The notes beneath the pieces were generated by a model. The model had not been told where the DNA came from and did not search any database. It saw nothing but the letters and a program-made list of their open reading frames with translations. 64,000 bases of DNA. Source: Bradyrhizobium sp. SK17. Its GTDB lineage: Bacteria > Pseudomonadota > Alphaproteobacteria > Rhizobiales > Xanthobacteraceae. The first letter of the stretch is position 1. Every line of letters begins with the position of its first letter. Positions 55,261-63,852 of this stretch are shown here, one piece after another. The position numbers and the translations under genes are program-made. The stretch lies in the NCBI RefSeq assembly GCF_002831585.1, contig NZ_CP025113.1, positions 6,835,001-6,899,000 on the forward strand, given 5' to 3'.

Positions 55261-56463
55261 CTAGGTGCTGACCACCTTCAGATGTGGCGAGGCATTGCGC
55301 TGGTCGCGCTGCTCGAGCAGCTTCATCGCCGCCTCGACGCCGCCCTTGCGGTGCGGGACGCCGGCCACCGAAAGACCCATCTCGACGCCGGTGAGCGCGC
55401 CCAGCAATGTCAGCTCGTTGCACTCGCCGAGATGACCGATGCGGAACACCTTGCCGGCGACCTTCGACAGGCCGGAGCCGAGCGACATGTTGAAATTGTC
55501 GAGCACGGTCTTGCGGAACGCATCGGCATCATGGCCGGGCGGCATCAGCACCGCGGTCAGCACCGGCGAGAACTCCGCGGGTTCCTGGCAGAGCACGTCG
55601 AGCCCCCATTGATTGACGGCGGCTCGCGTCGCAGCTGCGAGCCGCTGGTGGCGGGCGAACACATTGTCGAGCCCCTCCTCCAGCAGCATCGCGATGGCCT
55701 CGCGCAGCCCGTACAGCAGGTTCGTCGCCGGCGTATAGGGGAAGAAACCGTTGGCGTTCGGCTTCAGCATTTCCTCCCAGTCGAAATAGGAGCGCGGCAT
55801 CTTGTTGCTGCGCGACGCGGCGCGTGCCTTGTCCGAGATCGCGTTGAAGCCGAGGCCGGGCGGCAGCATGAAGCCCTTCTGCGAGCAGCTGACGCTGACA
55901 TCGACCTTCCATTCGTCGTGGCGGTAATCGACCGAGCCGAGCGAGGAGATGGTGTCGACCATCAACAGCGCCGGATGCGCGGCGCGATCGATCACATCGC
56001 GGATCTCCGCGATGCGGCTGGTGGCGCCGGTCGAGGTTTCGTTGTGAACGACCATCACCGCCTTGATGCTGTGCGCGGTGTCGGCGGCAAGCTTTGCTTC
56101 GATCAGGGCAGGGTCGGCACCGCGCCGCCAATCGCCGGGAATGAAGTCGACCTCGATCCCGAACCGGCCGGCCAATTGACGCCACAGGGTGGCGAAATGG
56201 CCGGTCTCGACCATCAGGACCTTGTCGCCGGGCGACAGCGTGTTGACGATTGCGGCTTCCCAGGCTCCGGTCCCCGACGACGGGAAGATCACCACCGGGC
56301 CCTTGGTCTGAAAGACCTTGGCGCTGCCCTCCAGCACCGTCCGGCCGAGCTCGCCGAATTCAGCGCTACGGTGGTCGATGACCGGCATGTCCATGGCGCG
56401 AAGAACGCGATCCGGGACCGGGCTCGGGCCCGGAATCTGGAGAAAATGGCGTCCCTGATGCAT
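55261..56463 (-). CDS. Class V aminotransferase, serine/alanine/aspartate-glyoxylate type, paralogue 2
   Basis: A 400-residue PLP enzyme with FLQIPGPSPVPDRVLRAMDM, PSSGTGAWEAAI, DTISSLGSVD and the lysine motif CSQKGFMLPPGLGF. It parallels paralogue 1 along its whole length; both keep all catalytic motifs. It is first in the minus-strand operon that faces the GntR gene, and the shared divergent region contains two copies of the ATTTKGYATTC motif. A BhcA-like aspartate-glyoxylate role is possible but the partner bhcBCD genes are absent. Confidence 0.92.
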   Translation of the reverse strand: MHQGRHFLQIPGPSPVPDRVLRAMDMPVIDHRSAEFGELGRTVLEGSAKVFQTKGPVVIFPSSGTGAWEAAIVNTLSPGDKVLMVETGHFATLWRQLAGRFGIEVDFIPGDWRRGADPALIEAKLAADTAHSIKAVMVVHNETSTGATSRIAEIRDVIDRAAHPALLMVDTISSLGSVDYRHDEWKVDVSVSCSQKGFMLPPGLGFNAISDKARAASRSNKMPRSYFDWEEMLKPNANGFFPYTPATNLLYGLREAIAMLLEEGLDNVFARHQRLAAATRAAVNQWGLDVLCQEPAEFSPVLTAVLMPPGHDADAFRKTVLDNFNMSLGSGLSKVAGKVFRIGHLGECNELTLLGALTGVEMGLSVAGVPHRKGGVEAAMKLLEQRDQRNASPHLKVVST

Positions 56464-56504
56464 GAAAACCTCCCGATCGCCGTGTCCCGGCGCGCTGTCG
56501 GATC

Positions 56505-56517
56505 ATTTTGCATTCAT
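56505..56517. promoter_or_regulatory. Candidate GntR operator, site 1 (ATTTTGCATTCAT)
   Basis: In the divergent region between aminotransferase paralogue 2 and the GntR gene. A preceding TC extends the match with site 3 to TCATTTTGYATTCAT (15 bases, one mismatch). Confidence 0.55.
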
Positions 56518-56537
56518 TTTTTGTCTTTTCAATCCAA

Positions 56538-56551
56538 ATTTGGTATTCGAT
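56538..56551. promoter_or_regulatory. Candidate GntR operator, site 2 (ATTTGGTATTCGAT)
   Basis: Second, weaker copy 33 bases further, closer to the GntR start. It matches site 3 at 10 of its first 11 bases. Confidence 0.4.
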
Positions 56552-56595
56552 CGAAGACGTCGACGCAATCAAATCGGCAAACTATTGTCTTGAAT

Positions 56596-57348
56596 ATGAA
56601 ATCCACGATTCCCGAAGCCGGGGTTCCGTTCACCCCGCCCGCCACCGGCAATGGCGACGACCGCCAGGAAGCCTCGCTGCACGGCGAGATCCTGCTGCGG
56701 CTTCGCGACTATGTGGTTGAAGGCAACATCGCGGAGGGCGCCCGCGTTCCGGAGCGGCAGCTCTGCGAAATGCTTGGAATTTCCAGGACGCCGCTGCGTG
56801 AAGCGCTCAAGGTGCTGGCCGCCGAAGGCCTGATCGAGCTCTTGCCCAATCGCGGCGCCCGGGTGCGCCAGCTCAGCCAGCGCGACCTCGCGGAACTGTT
56901 CGACGTGATGGCCGGGCTGGAGGGCCTCGCCGGCCGGCTGGCCTGCGAGGCCATCACGGACGAGGAAATCACCGCGATCGAGCGGCTGCACTACGAGATG
57001 TACGGCCACTATCTGCACCGCGACATGCACGGCTATTTCCAGGTCAACCAACAGATCCACGAGAGCATCGTCGCGGCCGCACGCAACGACACCCTCAAGA
57101 CGGCCTATGCCAATTTCGCCGGCCGGATCCGCCGCGTCCGCTACTCCGCCAATTTCGCCCGCAAGCGGCAGCGCTGGGCCGAGGCGATGCGGGAGCACGA
57201 GGCGATCCTCGATGCGCTGCGCCGCCGCGCCGGGAACGAACTGGCCGACATCCTGTTCCAGCACCTGCGCAACAAGCGAAGCGCCGCCATCGAGCATCTT
57301 GCGGAGGAGCAGGATGGCACCCCTGAGGCCGCGCCTCACGACCGCTAG
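56596..57348 (+). CDS. GntR family transcriptional regulator (FCD/FadR subfamily)
   Basis: A 250-residue regulator. The N-terminal winged helix includes GISRTPLREALKVLAAEGLI and the wing NRGARV; residues ~100-240 form the all-helical FCD ligand domain with the acidic/histidine metal positions (DVMAGLEGLAGRLA, NQQIHESIV, REHEAILDAL). FCD regulators typically sense small carboxylates such as glycolate, lactate or pyruvate. It is divergent from the aminotransferase operon and followed by the FAD dehydrogenase, so it likely controls both. Translation from ATG 56596; the longer upstream frame is antisense noise. Confidence 0.93.
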   Translation: MKSTIPEAGVPFTPPATGNGDDRQEASLHGEILLRLRDYVVEGNIAEGARVPERQLCEMLGISRTPLREALKVLAAEGLIELLPNRGARVRQLSQRDLAELFDVMAGLEGLAGRLACEAITDEEITAIERLHYEMYGHYLHRDMHGYFQVNQQIHESIVAAARNDTLKTAYANFAGRIRRVRYSANFARKRQRWAEAMREHEAILDALRRRAGNELADILFQHLRNKRSAAIEHLAEEQDGTPEAAPHDR

Positions 57349-57368
57349 CCTCGCGCGCAGCCTTGCTC

Positions 57369-57381
57369 ATTTTGTATTCAT
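57369..57381. promoter_or_regulatory. Candidate GntR operator, site 3 (ATTTTGTATTCAT)
   Basis: Copy of the motif between the GntR gene and the FAD/Fe-S dehydrogenase, about 80 bases upstream of the latter's start, followed by AATGTAAT. Confidence 0.55.
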
Positions 57382-57457
57382 AATGTAATTCGGACCTCAA
57401 TCGAATGAATAATTCACGGCCGATGTTGGTTGTGCCGTGGATCACAGCGGATCCGGG

Positions 57458-60436
57458 ATGAAGAACGCCTCCTCGCTCGAACAGCTCCTGCGGTCCGAAC
57501 TGACCGGCGACGTGTTTTTCGACGCCTTCAACCGGGGCCGCTACGCGACCGATGCCTCGTTCTACCAGATCATGCCGGCCGGCGTGGTGGTGCCCCGCAC
57601 CGTCGACGAGGCGCTGCGAACGCTTGCGATCGTCCGCGACGCCGGGCGGATCGTGACGCCGCGTGGCGGCGGCACCTCGCAATGCGGCCAGACCGTCAAT
57701 GACGGCATCGTGGTCGACCTGTCCAAGCATCTGAACAAGATCATCTCGCTCGACGTCGAGAACCGCTCCTGCGTGGTCGAGCCCGGCATCGTGCTCGACG
57801 ATCTCAACCGGCAACTCAGGAAACACGGCCTGTGGTTTCCGGTCGACGTCTCGACCGCATCGCGCGCAACGATCGGCGGCATGGCCGGCAACAATTCATG
57901 CGGCGGCCGCTCGCTGCGCTACGGCACCATGCGCGACAACACGCTGGCGATGGATGCGGCGCTGGCCGACGGCACTCTGCTGCAGTTCGGCGAGGTGCCG
58001 CGCGACCTCGGCGGCATCGAGGTTGCCGACAGCGGACTGAAGCTGTTCCGCGACATGCTCGATCTCGGCGAACGCGAGGCGGCCGAGATCGCGGACAAAT
58101 TCCCCAAGGTGCAGCGCCGGGTCGGCGGCTACAACCTCGATGCGCTGGTGCCGCGCAATGCGCCGAACAACATGGCGCATCTGCTGGTCGGCTCGGAAGG
58201 CACGCTGGCCTTCACGACGCAGGTCGAGCTCAAGCTGTGGCCGGTGATCCGCAACAAGGCGCTCGGCGTCTGCCATTTCGGCAGCTTCTACGAGGCGATG
58301 GACGCGGCCCAGCATCTGGTCAAGCTGCGGCCCATCGCCGTCGAGTTGGTCGATCGCACCATGATCGCGTTGGGGCGCGAGATCGCGATGTTCCAGCCGA
58401 TCATCGCGGCCGCGGTGCGCGGCGATCCGGACGCGATCCTGGTGGTCGAATTCGCCGAGGAGGACCAGGCCGACAATCTCGTCCGCCTCAAGCAGCTCGG
58501 CGAGCTGATGGGCGACCTCGGCTTCGGCTGGGACAAGCCGCAGCGCAAATGGGGCGGCGTGGTCGAAATCGTCGAACCGGCGCTGCAATCCGGCATTGCC
58601 GATTTCCGTGCCGCCGGGCTCAACGTCATGATGTCGATGAAGCAGGAGGGCAAGCCGGTCTCGTTCGTCGAGGATTGCGCGGTGCCGCTGCCGCATCTCG
58701 CCGACTACACCGAACGGCTCAATGCCGTGTTCGCCAAACACGGCACCCGCGGCACGATGTATGCCCACGCCTCCGAAGGCTGCCTGCATGTGCGCCCGGT
58801 GCTCAATCTCAAGCTCGAGAAGGACGTCAAGGCGATGCGCGCCATTGCCGAGGAAGCCTTCGCGATGGTGCGCGAATACAAGGGCTCGCATTCCGGCGAG
58901 CATGGCGACGGCCTGGTGCGCTCGGAATTCCACGAGAGCATGTTCGGGCAGCGCATCGTTGCCGATTTCCGCGAGGTCAAGCAGCGCTTCGACCCCGGCA
59001 GCACGCTCAACCCGGGCAAGATCGTCGATCCGCCCAAGATGGATGACCGCTCGCTGTTTCGCTATTCGCCGGACTATCGCGTCGCTGAATTGAAGACCGC
59101 GCTGGACTGGTCGGCCTATCCCGGCGCCGGCGGCGGCTTCCAGGGCGCGGTCGAGATGTGCAACAACAACGGCGCCTGCCGCAAGCTCGAAGGCGGCGTG
59201 ATGTGCCCGTCTTATCGTGCTACCCGCAACGAGAAGGACGTCACCCGCGGCCGCGCCAACACGCTGCGGCTTGCGATCTCCGGCCAGCTCGGCCCCGACG
59301 CGCTGGCCTCCGACGAGATGATGGACACGCTGAAGCTTTGCGTGTCGTGCAAGGCGTGCCGTCACGAATGCCCGACCGGCGTCGACATGGCCAAGATGAA
59401 GATCGAGGTGCTCGCAGTGCGGGCCGCGACGCATGGCCTGTCGTTGCGCGACCGGCTGGTCGGCTATCTGCCGCGCTACCTCGATCTCGCCTCGCGTTTC
59501 GCGCCGGTCGCGAACTGGCGCAACGGCAGCCCTTGGCTGCGTGCGCTGTTCGAGAAGTTCGCGGGCATCAGCGCCAAACGCGCGCTGCCGGCGTTTCGCA
59601 GCGATACGTTCCGCCCCGAGGCCGATGCGCTGGGTCCGCCCGACGGCCGCGAGGTGGTGCTGTTCGCCGACACCTTCAACCGCGGCTACGAGCGGGAAAA
59701 TCTCGACGCAGCGATCGAGGTGCTGGTCGTCGGCGGCTATCGCGTGCACCTGCCGCAACCGTCGGACGGCGGCCGGCCACCCTGCTGCGGGCGGACCTTC
59801 CTGTCGGCCGGCTTGGTCGATCAGGCCCGCGCGGAGCTCGGTCGGCTGGTTGCGACCTACGCGCCGTTCGCGGCGCGCGGCGTGCCGATCATCGGGCTCG
59901 AGCCGAGCTGCCTGCTGACCTTGCGGGACGAACTGCTGTCGCTGCGTTCAGACGACGCAGCAAAGACCGTCAGCGCACACGCTTTGCTGTTCGAGGAATT
60001 CCTGGTGCGGGAGGCCGAGGCCGGACGCCTCGCCTTGCCGCTCGGCAAGCTCGCCGGCAAGGCCGTCGTGCACGGCCATTGCCACCAGAAATCGTTCGGC
60101 GCGTTCAAGCCGGTGGAGAAGGTGCTGCGGCTGGTGCCCGGCCTCGACGTCACGACCATCGAGTCGAGCTGCTGCGGCATGGCCGGCGCCTTCGGCTATG
60201 GCGCGGACACCTATCAGGCCTCGATCGAGATGGCCGAGCTGTCGCTCCTGCCGGCGGTCAGGAGCGCCGATCAGGACACGTTGATCGTGGCGGACGGCAC
60301 CTCGTGCCGGCACCAGATCAAGGACGGCAGCGGGCGCGCGCCGCTGCACGTCGCCAGCGTATTGGCGATGAGCCTGAAACGTGCGACATCGAAATCCGAC
60401 CAATCATTGCCGACAAAGGAACAGGCCCATGGCTGA
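57458..60436 (+). CDS. FAD- and Fe-S-binding D-2-hydroxyacid dehydrogenase (fused GlcD/GlcF-type, YdiJ/DLD family)
   Basis: A 992-residue single-chain flavoenzyme. FAD_binding_4 begins with PRGGGTSQCGQ (~67) and GNNSCGGRSLRYG; the FAD-oxidase C domain spans ~260-540 and ends with FHESMFGQRI and PGSTLNPGKIVDPP. An Fe-S domain follows with CNNNGACRK (~568) and CVSCKACRHECP (~627), then two CCG-type clusters, PPCCGRTF (~775) and SSCCGMAGAFGY (~904). Relatives oxidise D-lactate, D-2-hydroxyglutarate or glycolate and pass electrons to the respiratory chain. With glyoxylate aminotransferases and a GlcG protein beside it, glycolate is a fair guess. ATG 57458; GTG 57437 is possible. Confidence 0.92.
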   Translation: MKNASSLEQLLRSELTGDVFFDAFNRGRYATDASFYQIMPAGVVVPRTVDEALRTLAIVRDAGRIVTPRGGGTSQCGQTVNDGIVVDLSKHLNKIISLDVENRSCVVEPGIVLDDLNRQLRKHGLWFPVDVSTASRATIGGMAGNNSCGGRSLRYGTMRDNTLAMDAALADGTLLQFGEVPRDLGGIEVADSGLKLFRDMLDLGEREAAEIADKFPKVQRRVGGYNLDALVPRNAPNNMAHLLVGSEGTLAFTTQVELKLWPVIRNKALGVCHFGSFYEAMDAAQHLVKLRPIAVELVDRTMIALGREIAMFQPIIAAAVRGDPDAILVVEFAEEDQADNLVRLKQLGELMGDLGFGWDKPQRKWGGVVEIVEPALQSGIADFRAAGLNVMMSMKQEGKPVSFVEDCAVPLPHLADYTERLNAVFAKHGTRGTMYAHASEGCLHVRPVLNLKLEKDVKAMRAIAEEAFAMVREYKGSHSGEHGDGLVRSEFHESMFGQRIVADFREVKQRFDPGSTLNPGKIVDPPKMDDRSLFRYSPDYRVAELKTALDWSAYPGAGGGFQGAVEMCNNNGACRKLEGGVMCPSYRATRNEKDVTRGRANTLRLAISGQLGPDALASDEMMDTLKLCVSCKACRHECPTGVDMAKMKIEVLAVRAATHGLSLRDRLVGYLPRYLDLASRFAPVANWRNGSPWLRALFEKFAGISAKRALPAFRSDTFRPEADALGPPDGREVVLFADTFNRGYERENLDAAIEVLVVGGYRVHLPQPSDGGRPPCCGRTFLSAGLVDQARAELGRLVATYAPFAARGVPIIGLEPSCLLTLRDELLSLRSDDAAKTVSAHALLFEEFLVREAEAGRLALPLGKLAGKAVVHGHCHQKSFGAFKPVEKVLRLVPGLDVTTIESSCCGMAGAFGYGADTYQASIEMAELSLLPAVRSADQDTLIVADGTSCRHQIKDGSGRAPLHVASVLAMSLKRATSKSDQSLPTKEQAHG

Positions 60437-60857
60437 TCTCACCCTCGACACCGCCCGCAAGATTCTGGATGCCGCGCTGGCCAAGGGGGTCGAGAAGAAA
60501 TTCAAGCCGCTGGTCGTCACCATCCTCGATGCCCGCGGCGCCGTGAAGGTGACGGTGGCGCAGGACGGCACCAGCCTGATGCGGGCCGAGATCGCCCATG
60601 GCAAGGCCTATGGCGCGCTGGCGCTGGGCATGGGCTCGCGGGCGCTGTTCCAGCGCGCGCAGGAGCAGGCCTACTTCATCGATTCCGTGAACACGCTGGC
60701 GCAGGGCCGGCTGGTGCCGGTCCCCGGCGGCGTGCTGATCATGGACGGCACCACCCTGCTCGGCGCCGTCGGCGTCAGCGGCGACACGTCGGACAATGAC
60801 GAGATCTGCGCCGTGGCCGGCATCGAGGCCGCCGGCCTGAAGGCCAACGCGGGCTAA
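60429..60857 (+). CDS. GlcG/HbpS family heme-binding protein
   Basis: A 142-residue single-domain protein. TLDTARKILDAALAKG, VTILDARGAVKV, and PVPGGVLIMDGTTLLGAVGVSG are the family blocks. GlcG accompanies glycolate oxidase genes and HbpS binds heme; the exact job is unsettled. The ATG at 60429 overlaps the dehydrogenase stop by 8 bases, so the two are translated together, supporting a shared function. Confidence 0.92.
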   Translation: MADLTLDTARKILDAALAKGVEKKFKPLVVTILDARGAVKVTVAQDGTSLMRAEIAHGKAYGALALGMGSRALFQRAQEQAYFIDSVNTLAQGRLVPVPGGVLIMDGTTLLGAVGVSGDTSDNDEICAVAGIEAAGLKANAG

Positions 60858-60988
60858 TTTGCTGCGGGTCGCCCCTACGGCTTTTGGAGCCAGTTCGCCC
60901 GCCCGGAGCCAATCCTGTCGATGATGCCAAATGGGCATCACTGGCAGTTCCGAGGCGAGCGAAACTACGTCGGTCTCGTGCTGCTTTC

Positions 60989-61594
60989 TTATTCACACCA
61001 TCCCGACAGAATCATCACCAGCGCGACGGTATCGGGATTTGGTGCTGGCGCGAGTGTCGCGCCCTCGGCTCTCCACGCCATCTCAATGTTCGGAACACCG
61101 TTCACCAGACCGACCGGCGCATGGACGACCAACGTCGACATGTAGCCGCCATCGAAGATCGGTGAAAGCGCCCATGTCGAACCTGGTGCGCGAAACCATG
61201 CGTAGACCGTCGCGGTCCACTGGTTTGGACCAGTGATGTAGGAGTTGCCGGTCAGGATGACTTCCTTCGCTGTGGCGGGAATGTTGAACTGCGGCCAGAG
61301 CGGGATTTGTGTCCATGTGTTCGCGCAGGCATCCTTCGGACCTGTTCCGTCCGAACAAGTCGCCGGCGTCGTGTTGGGCGCGAAGTTGCATGGATGAAAT
61401 TCATAGGGCGTGCCGTCATATCCTGGGCACACGCCCCAATTCGGCAAGCTCGTATTGTTGAACACGATGGTCGGATCGCGGACATTGTTTGGATTGAAAT
61501 GCCACGTCGTGCAGGTGTTGGTCCAGTTGGTCTGAGCTGCAAAGACTGGCGTAAGCGCCAGCCACGCGGCAAGCGTGAAGATCAGTTTGCGCAT
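60989..61594 (-). CDS. Secreted protein of unknown function
   Basis: A 201-residue protein with a clear signal peptide (MRKLIFTLAAWLALTPVFA, then AQT). The mature part has seven cysteines (including CTTWHF, WGVCPGY, HPCNF, ATCSDG, DACANTW and SGWCE), consistent with disulfides in the periplasm or outside. Tryptophan and asparagine are frequent. I do not recognise the family. ATG 61594 gives the signal peptide directly. It lies 133 bases downstream of the next secreted protein gene on the same strand, so they may be co-expressed. Confidence 0.7.
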   Translation of the reverse strand: MRKLIFTLAAWLALTPVFAAQTNWTNTCTTWHFNPNNVRDPTIVFNNTSLPNWGVCPGYDGTPYEFHPCNFAPNTTPATCSDGTGPKDACANTWTQIPLWPQFNIPATAKEVILTGNSYITGPNQWTATVYAWFRAPGSTWALSPIFDGGYMSTLVVHAPVGLVNGVPNIEMAWRAEGATLAPAPNPDTVALVMILSGWCE

Positions 61595-61727
61595 CAATGG
61601 ACTCCATCTTCTGTCACGACGATGCTCGCAGAGACTCACGACAAACGCTCACGGACGGCGCGCCCGACATCATGATCAACGCCTATTTGTCAGGTCCCGC
61701 GCCCACGGCGGTGGCAACAGTCCCGTC

Positions 61728-63548
61728 TCAAGGACAGGCGACGTTGTTCACCGCCGCGTCGACCCAACGATCCGAAAGCTTGTAATAGGAATAGCCGTTT
61801 GAATTTGCCGCCTGGATGGAGAGCTTTCCGGACTGGCTCGGATCTCCGTAGTACGCAAGGGTCCCCCACGGAGAAGGCGGCGATGGCAGGGGCGGCGTTC
61901 CGGTGGTCGCCGACCAGTCTGTGCTTGGAATCAACTCGTTGTTGTATCCGCCAACTCCCCACTCCGCACTCGAGTTGAAATAGCAAATATTGCCCGCACC
62001 GGTGAGGTAGTTGACCGTGGGTCCCTGGTATCCGAGCAAGACGGTAGCGACGTCAGTGTGGATCTGCGCCCACGCCGGCGTGGTCTTGGTCCCGTCGCGA
62101 TAATAAAGGGTGCCATAATTGCCGTTCCACGCATCGAGCTTGACCGCATCGCCGCGGCAAGCCGGGTCGGACGTGGTTTGGCACTTTGGGCTCGTCGCGA
62201 AATCCCAACCGGTGGGCTTCGACTGCCACAGGCCGTGGACGCTGGCATCGACGAGAGTAAAGCTATGCGCGGCGGTCGCTTCGTAGAGCTGCCCTCCCGC
62301 CGTCAGTTGCTGCACGGTATCTCCGGTGCCGACGACCATGGTCGTGCCGCCCGTGTTGCCCACGAAGGCTTGCCCAGCGGAGTTCGTATACCAAAGCTTG
62401 GTGCTGGGATCGACAAACCATAGATACGCGTTGCTCACATGCGGCGCCATGCTGGTCGCTTGAAGATTTGCTCCACCCGACGTCACATTGAAAAACCCGG
62501 AAGTGCCGGTCAGGTAAGCCAGCAGGTAGCCGGTTTTTGCCTGGATGAAGTAGATGCCGTTTGTGACCGAACTAATGGCAGAGGCATTGTACCCGGTATT
62601 GTAGAGCCCGGCCGACGAGAGCTCCCACAGATCGCCGGCAACTCCGTCAACATACCAGAATGCCGGTGCGGTTATGTTCGACGACGCCGCGGCGCTGGTG
62701 AGATCGTACACCTGGTACGTGCGGTTAATTGGGGTTGGATCGAGGAAGCGCGTCTTTCCAAATGTCGGATTTGCGGGATCGGAGAGGCCGGAATACGCAT
62801 AGAGCAGCGTCCGGAAGTCCAGCGTCCCCTGGGTGATCATGCCGATGTCTTCCTGCCGATAGACACCCTCGGGATTGCCCACCCGTTGCGAAAACTGGAC
62901 GATCGCCGACTGCGCGACGCTTTGGTGGGTTAGCAGCCCCCAGAGGCTCACGGGCGCCACGATCGACACAGTTGGGTCGACGAACAAGTCGACGCCGGAC
63001 CCACCACCGGTGCCGGACCCAAACGCTGCAATGATCGAGTGATCGTCCACCGACGAATCCCGGCTGGTACCGAAATTGGTCACCATGAGCGTTGAATTTG
63101 GCTTGATCTGATAGAACAGTTGCAATGCCAGGGACGCAAACCCCTGGCAGGCGACCCCCATCGTCGCCCGATTGTTGATCGTATCGATTGCCGACATCGT
63201 GGTATTGATGCGCGTGCATGCGTCGATCAATTCGAACGCCAACGTGCTCGTGAAAATCAGCGCCAGGCCATCGTCGTTGATGCTGCCGTAGAGTGGCGAG
63301 GCCGCCGTCAATTTCGACAGAATTGCGCTCTTGGTGGAGCCGAACAAGCTGGTCAGCTGGGCCGCGAGCTGACCTTGGGCTGCATTAAACTGAGTTTCCG
63401 TTGTCTGCGCGGCGGCCGACGCGATCTGACTGAGCTGGCTCGTGGAGAAGAACTGCAGCTGCAAGCCTGGCTGCGAACTACATGACGCGGACGCCTGTAC
63501 GGAGAAACTCAATACGCACACCAAAAGCGCCCACATGAATCTGATCAT
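61728..63548 (-). CDS. Secreted protein with transglutaminase-like Cys-His-Asp pattern; function unknown
   Basis: A 606-residue protein with a signal peptide (hydrophobic FMWALLVCVLSFSVQASA). Residues 131-193 read like a transglutaminase core: Cys134 in GVACQGFASLALQLF, His170 in VDDHSIIAAF and Asp191 in DLFVDPTVS, in the order and spacing of that fold. The remainder (~270-606) is Gly/Ser/Thr/Tyr/Trp-rich with recurring WYVDG/WFVDP and LWE/LWY pieces, suggesting beta-sandwich or propeller repeats. Preceded on the N-side by a helical segment (~36-120). No family name can be given with confidence. Confidence 0.65.
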   Translation of the reverse strand: MIRFMWALLVCVLSFSVQASASCSSQPGLQLQFFSTSQLSQIASAAAQTTETQFNAAQGQLAAQLTSLFGSTKSAILSKLTAASPLYGSINDDGLALIFTSTLAFELIDACTRINTTMSAIDTINNRATMGVACQGFASLALQLFYQIKPNSTLMVTNFGTSRDSSVDDHSIIAAFGSGTGGGSGVDLFVDPTVSIVAPVSLWGLLTHQSVAQSAIVQFSQRVGNPEGVYRQEDIGMITQGTLDFRTLLYAYSGLSDPANPTFGKTRFLDPTPINRTYQVYDLTSAAASSNITAPAFWYVDGVAGDLWELSSAGLYNTGYNASAISSVTNGIYFIQAKTGYLLAYLTGTSGFFNVTSGGANLQATSMAPHVSNAYLWFVDPSTKLWYTNSAGQAFVGNTGGTTMVVGTGDTVQQLTAGGQLYEATAAHSFTLVDASVHGLWQSKPTGWDFATSPKCQTTSDPACRGDAVKLDAWNGNYGTLYYRDGTKTTPAWAQIHTDVATVLLGYQGPTVNYLTGAGNICYFNSSAEWGVGGYNNELIPSTDWSATTGTPPLPSPPSPWGTLAYYGDPSQSGKLSIQAANSNGYSYYKLSDRWVDAAVNNVACP

Positions 63549-63852
63549 GACTTTCCCGCGATGACATTGGAGGCGTGAGAACTTTCTTGTTCCGGTCAGG
63601 CACGAATTCTATCTGTAATTGACGGTAAGAAGATAATCACCCAAATGTTGTGACGCGATGATGACGAAGACGGCCAACAGCTCTCATCACGGCCGGCTAT
63701 CGCCGCCGCACCACAAAGGGCTCGACCATTCACTGACGCCCTGGGACGTAATGTTACCCACGACAAATCGCATCGCGCGGCGGCACTGTCCGGGGCGGGA
63801 ACAGCTCGAGGAATGACTTTGAGCCATCGACGCCAAGCAAGCAGCTCTGCCG
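63549..63852. other. 304-base region before the truncated ATPase gene
   Basis: Contains the promoter side of the 606-aa secreted protein and the start of something new to the right. An ATG at 63813 preceded by GAGG looks like a start but its frame closes within 30 codons, while the ATPase frame is one base off from it. The 93-codon minus-strand frame here has no coding character. Confidence 0.3.

Noticed and set aside
55237..56595. Upstream extension of the GntR gene to a 703-codon frame
   Set aside because: It is antisense to aminotransferase paralogue 2; the winged helix begins shortly after the ATG at 56596.
57896..59758. 620-codon open frame on the minus strand
   Set aside because: Fully antisense to the FAD/Fe-S dehydrogenase, Arg/Ala/His-biased with no motif; a typical GC-rich shadow frame.
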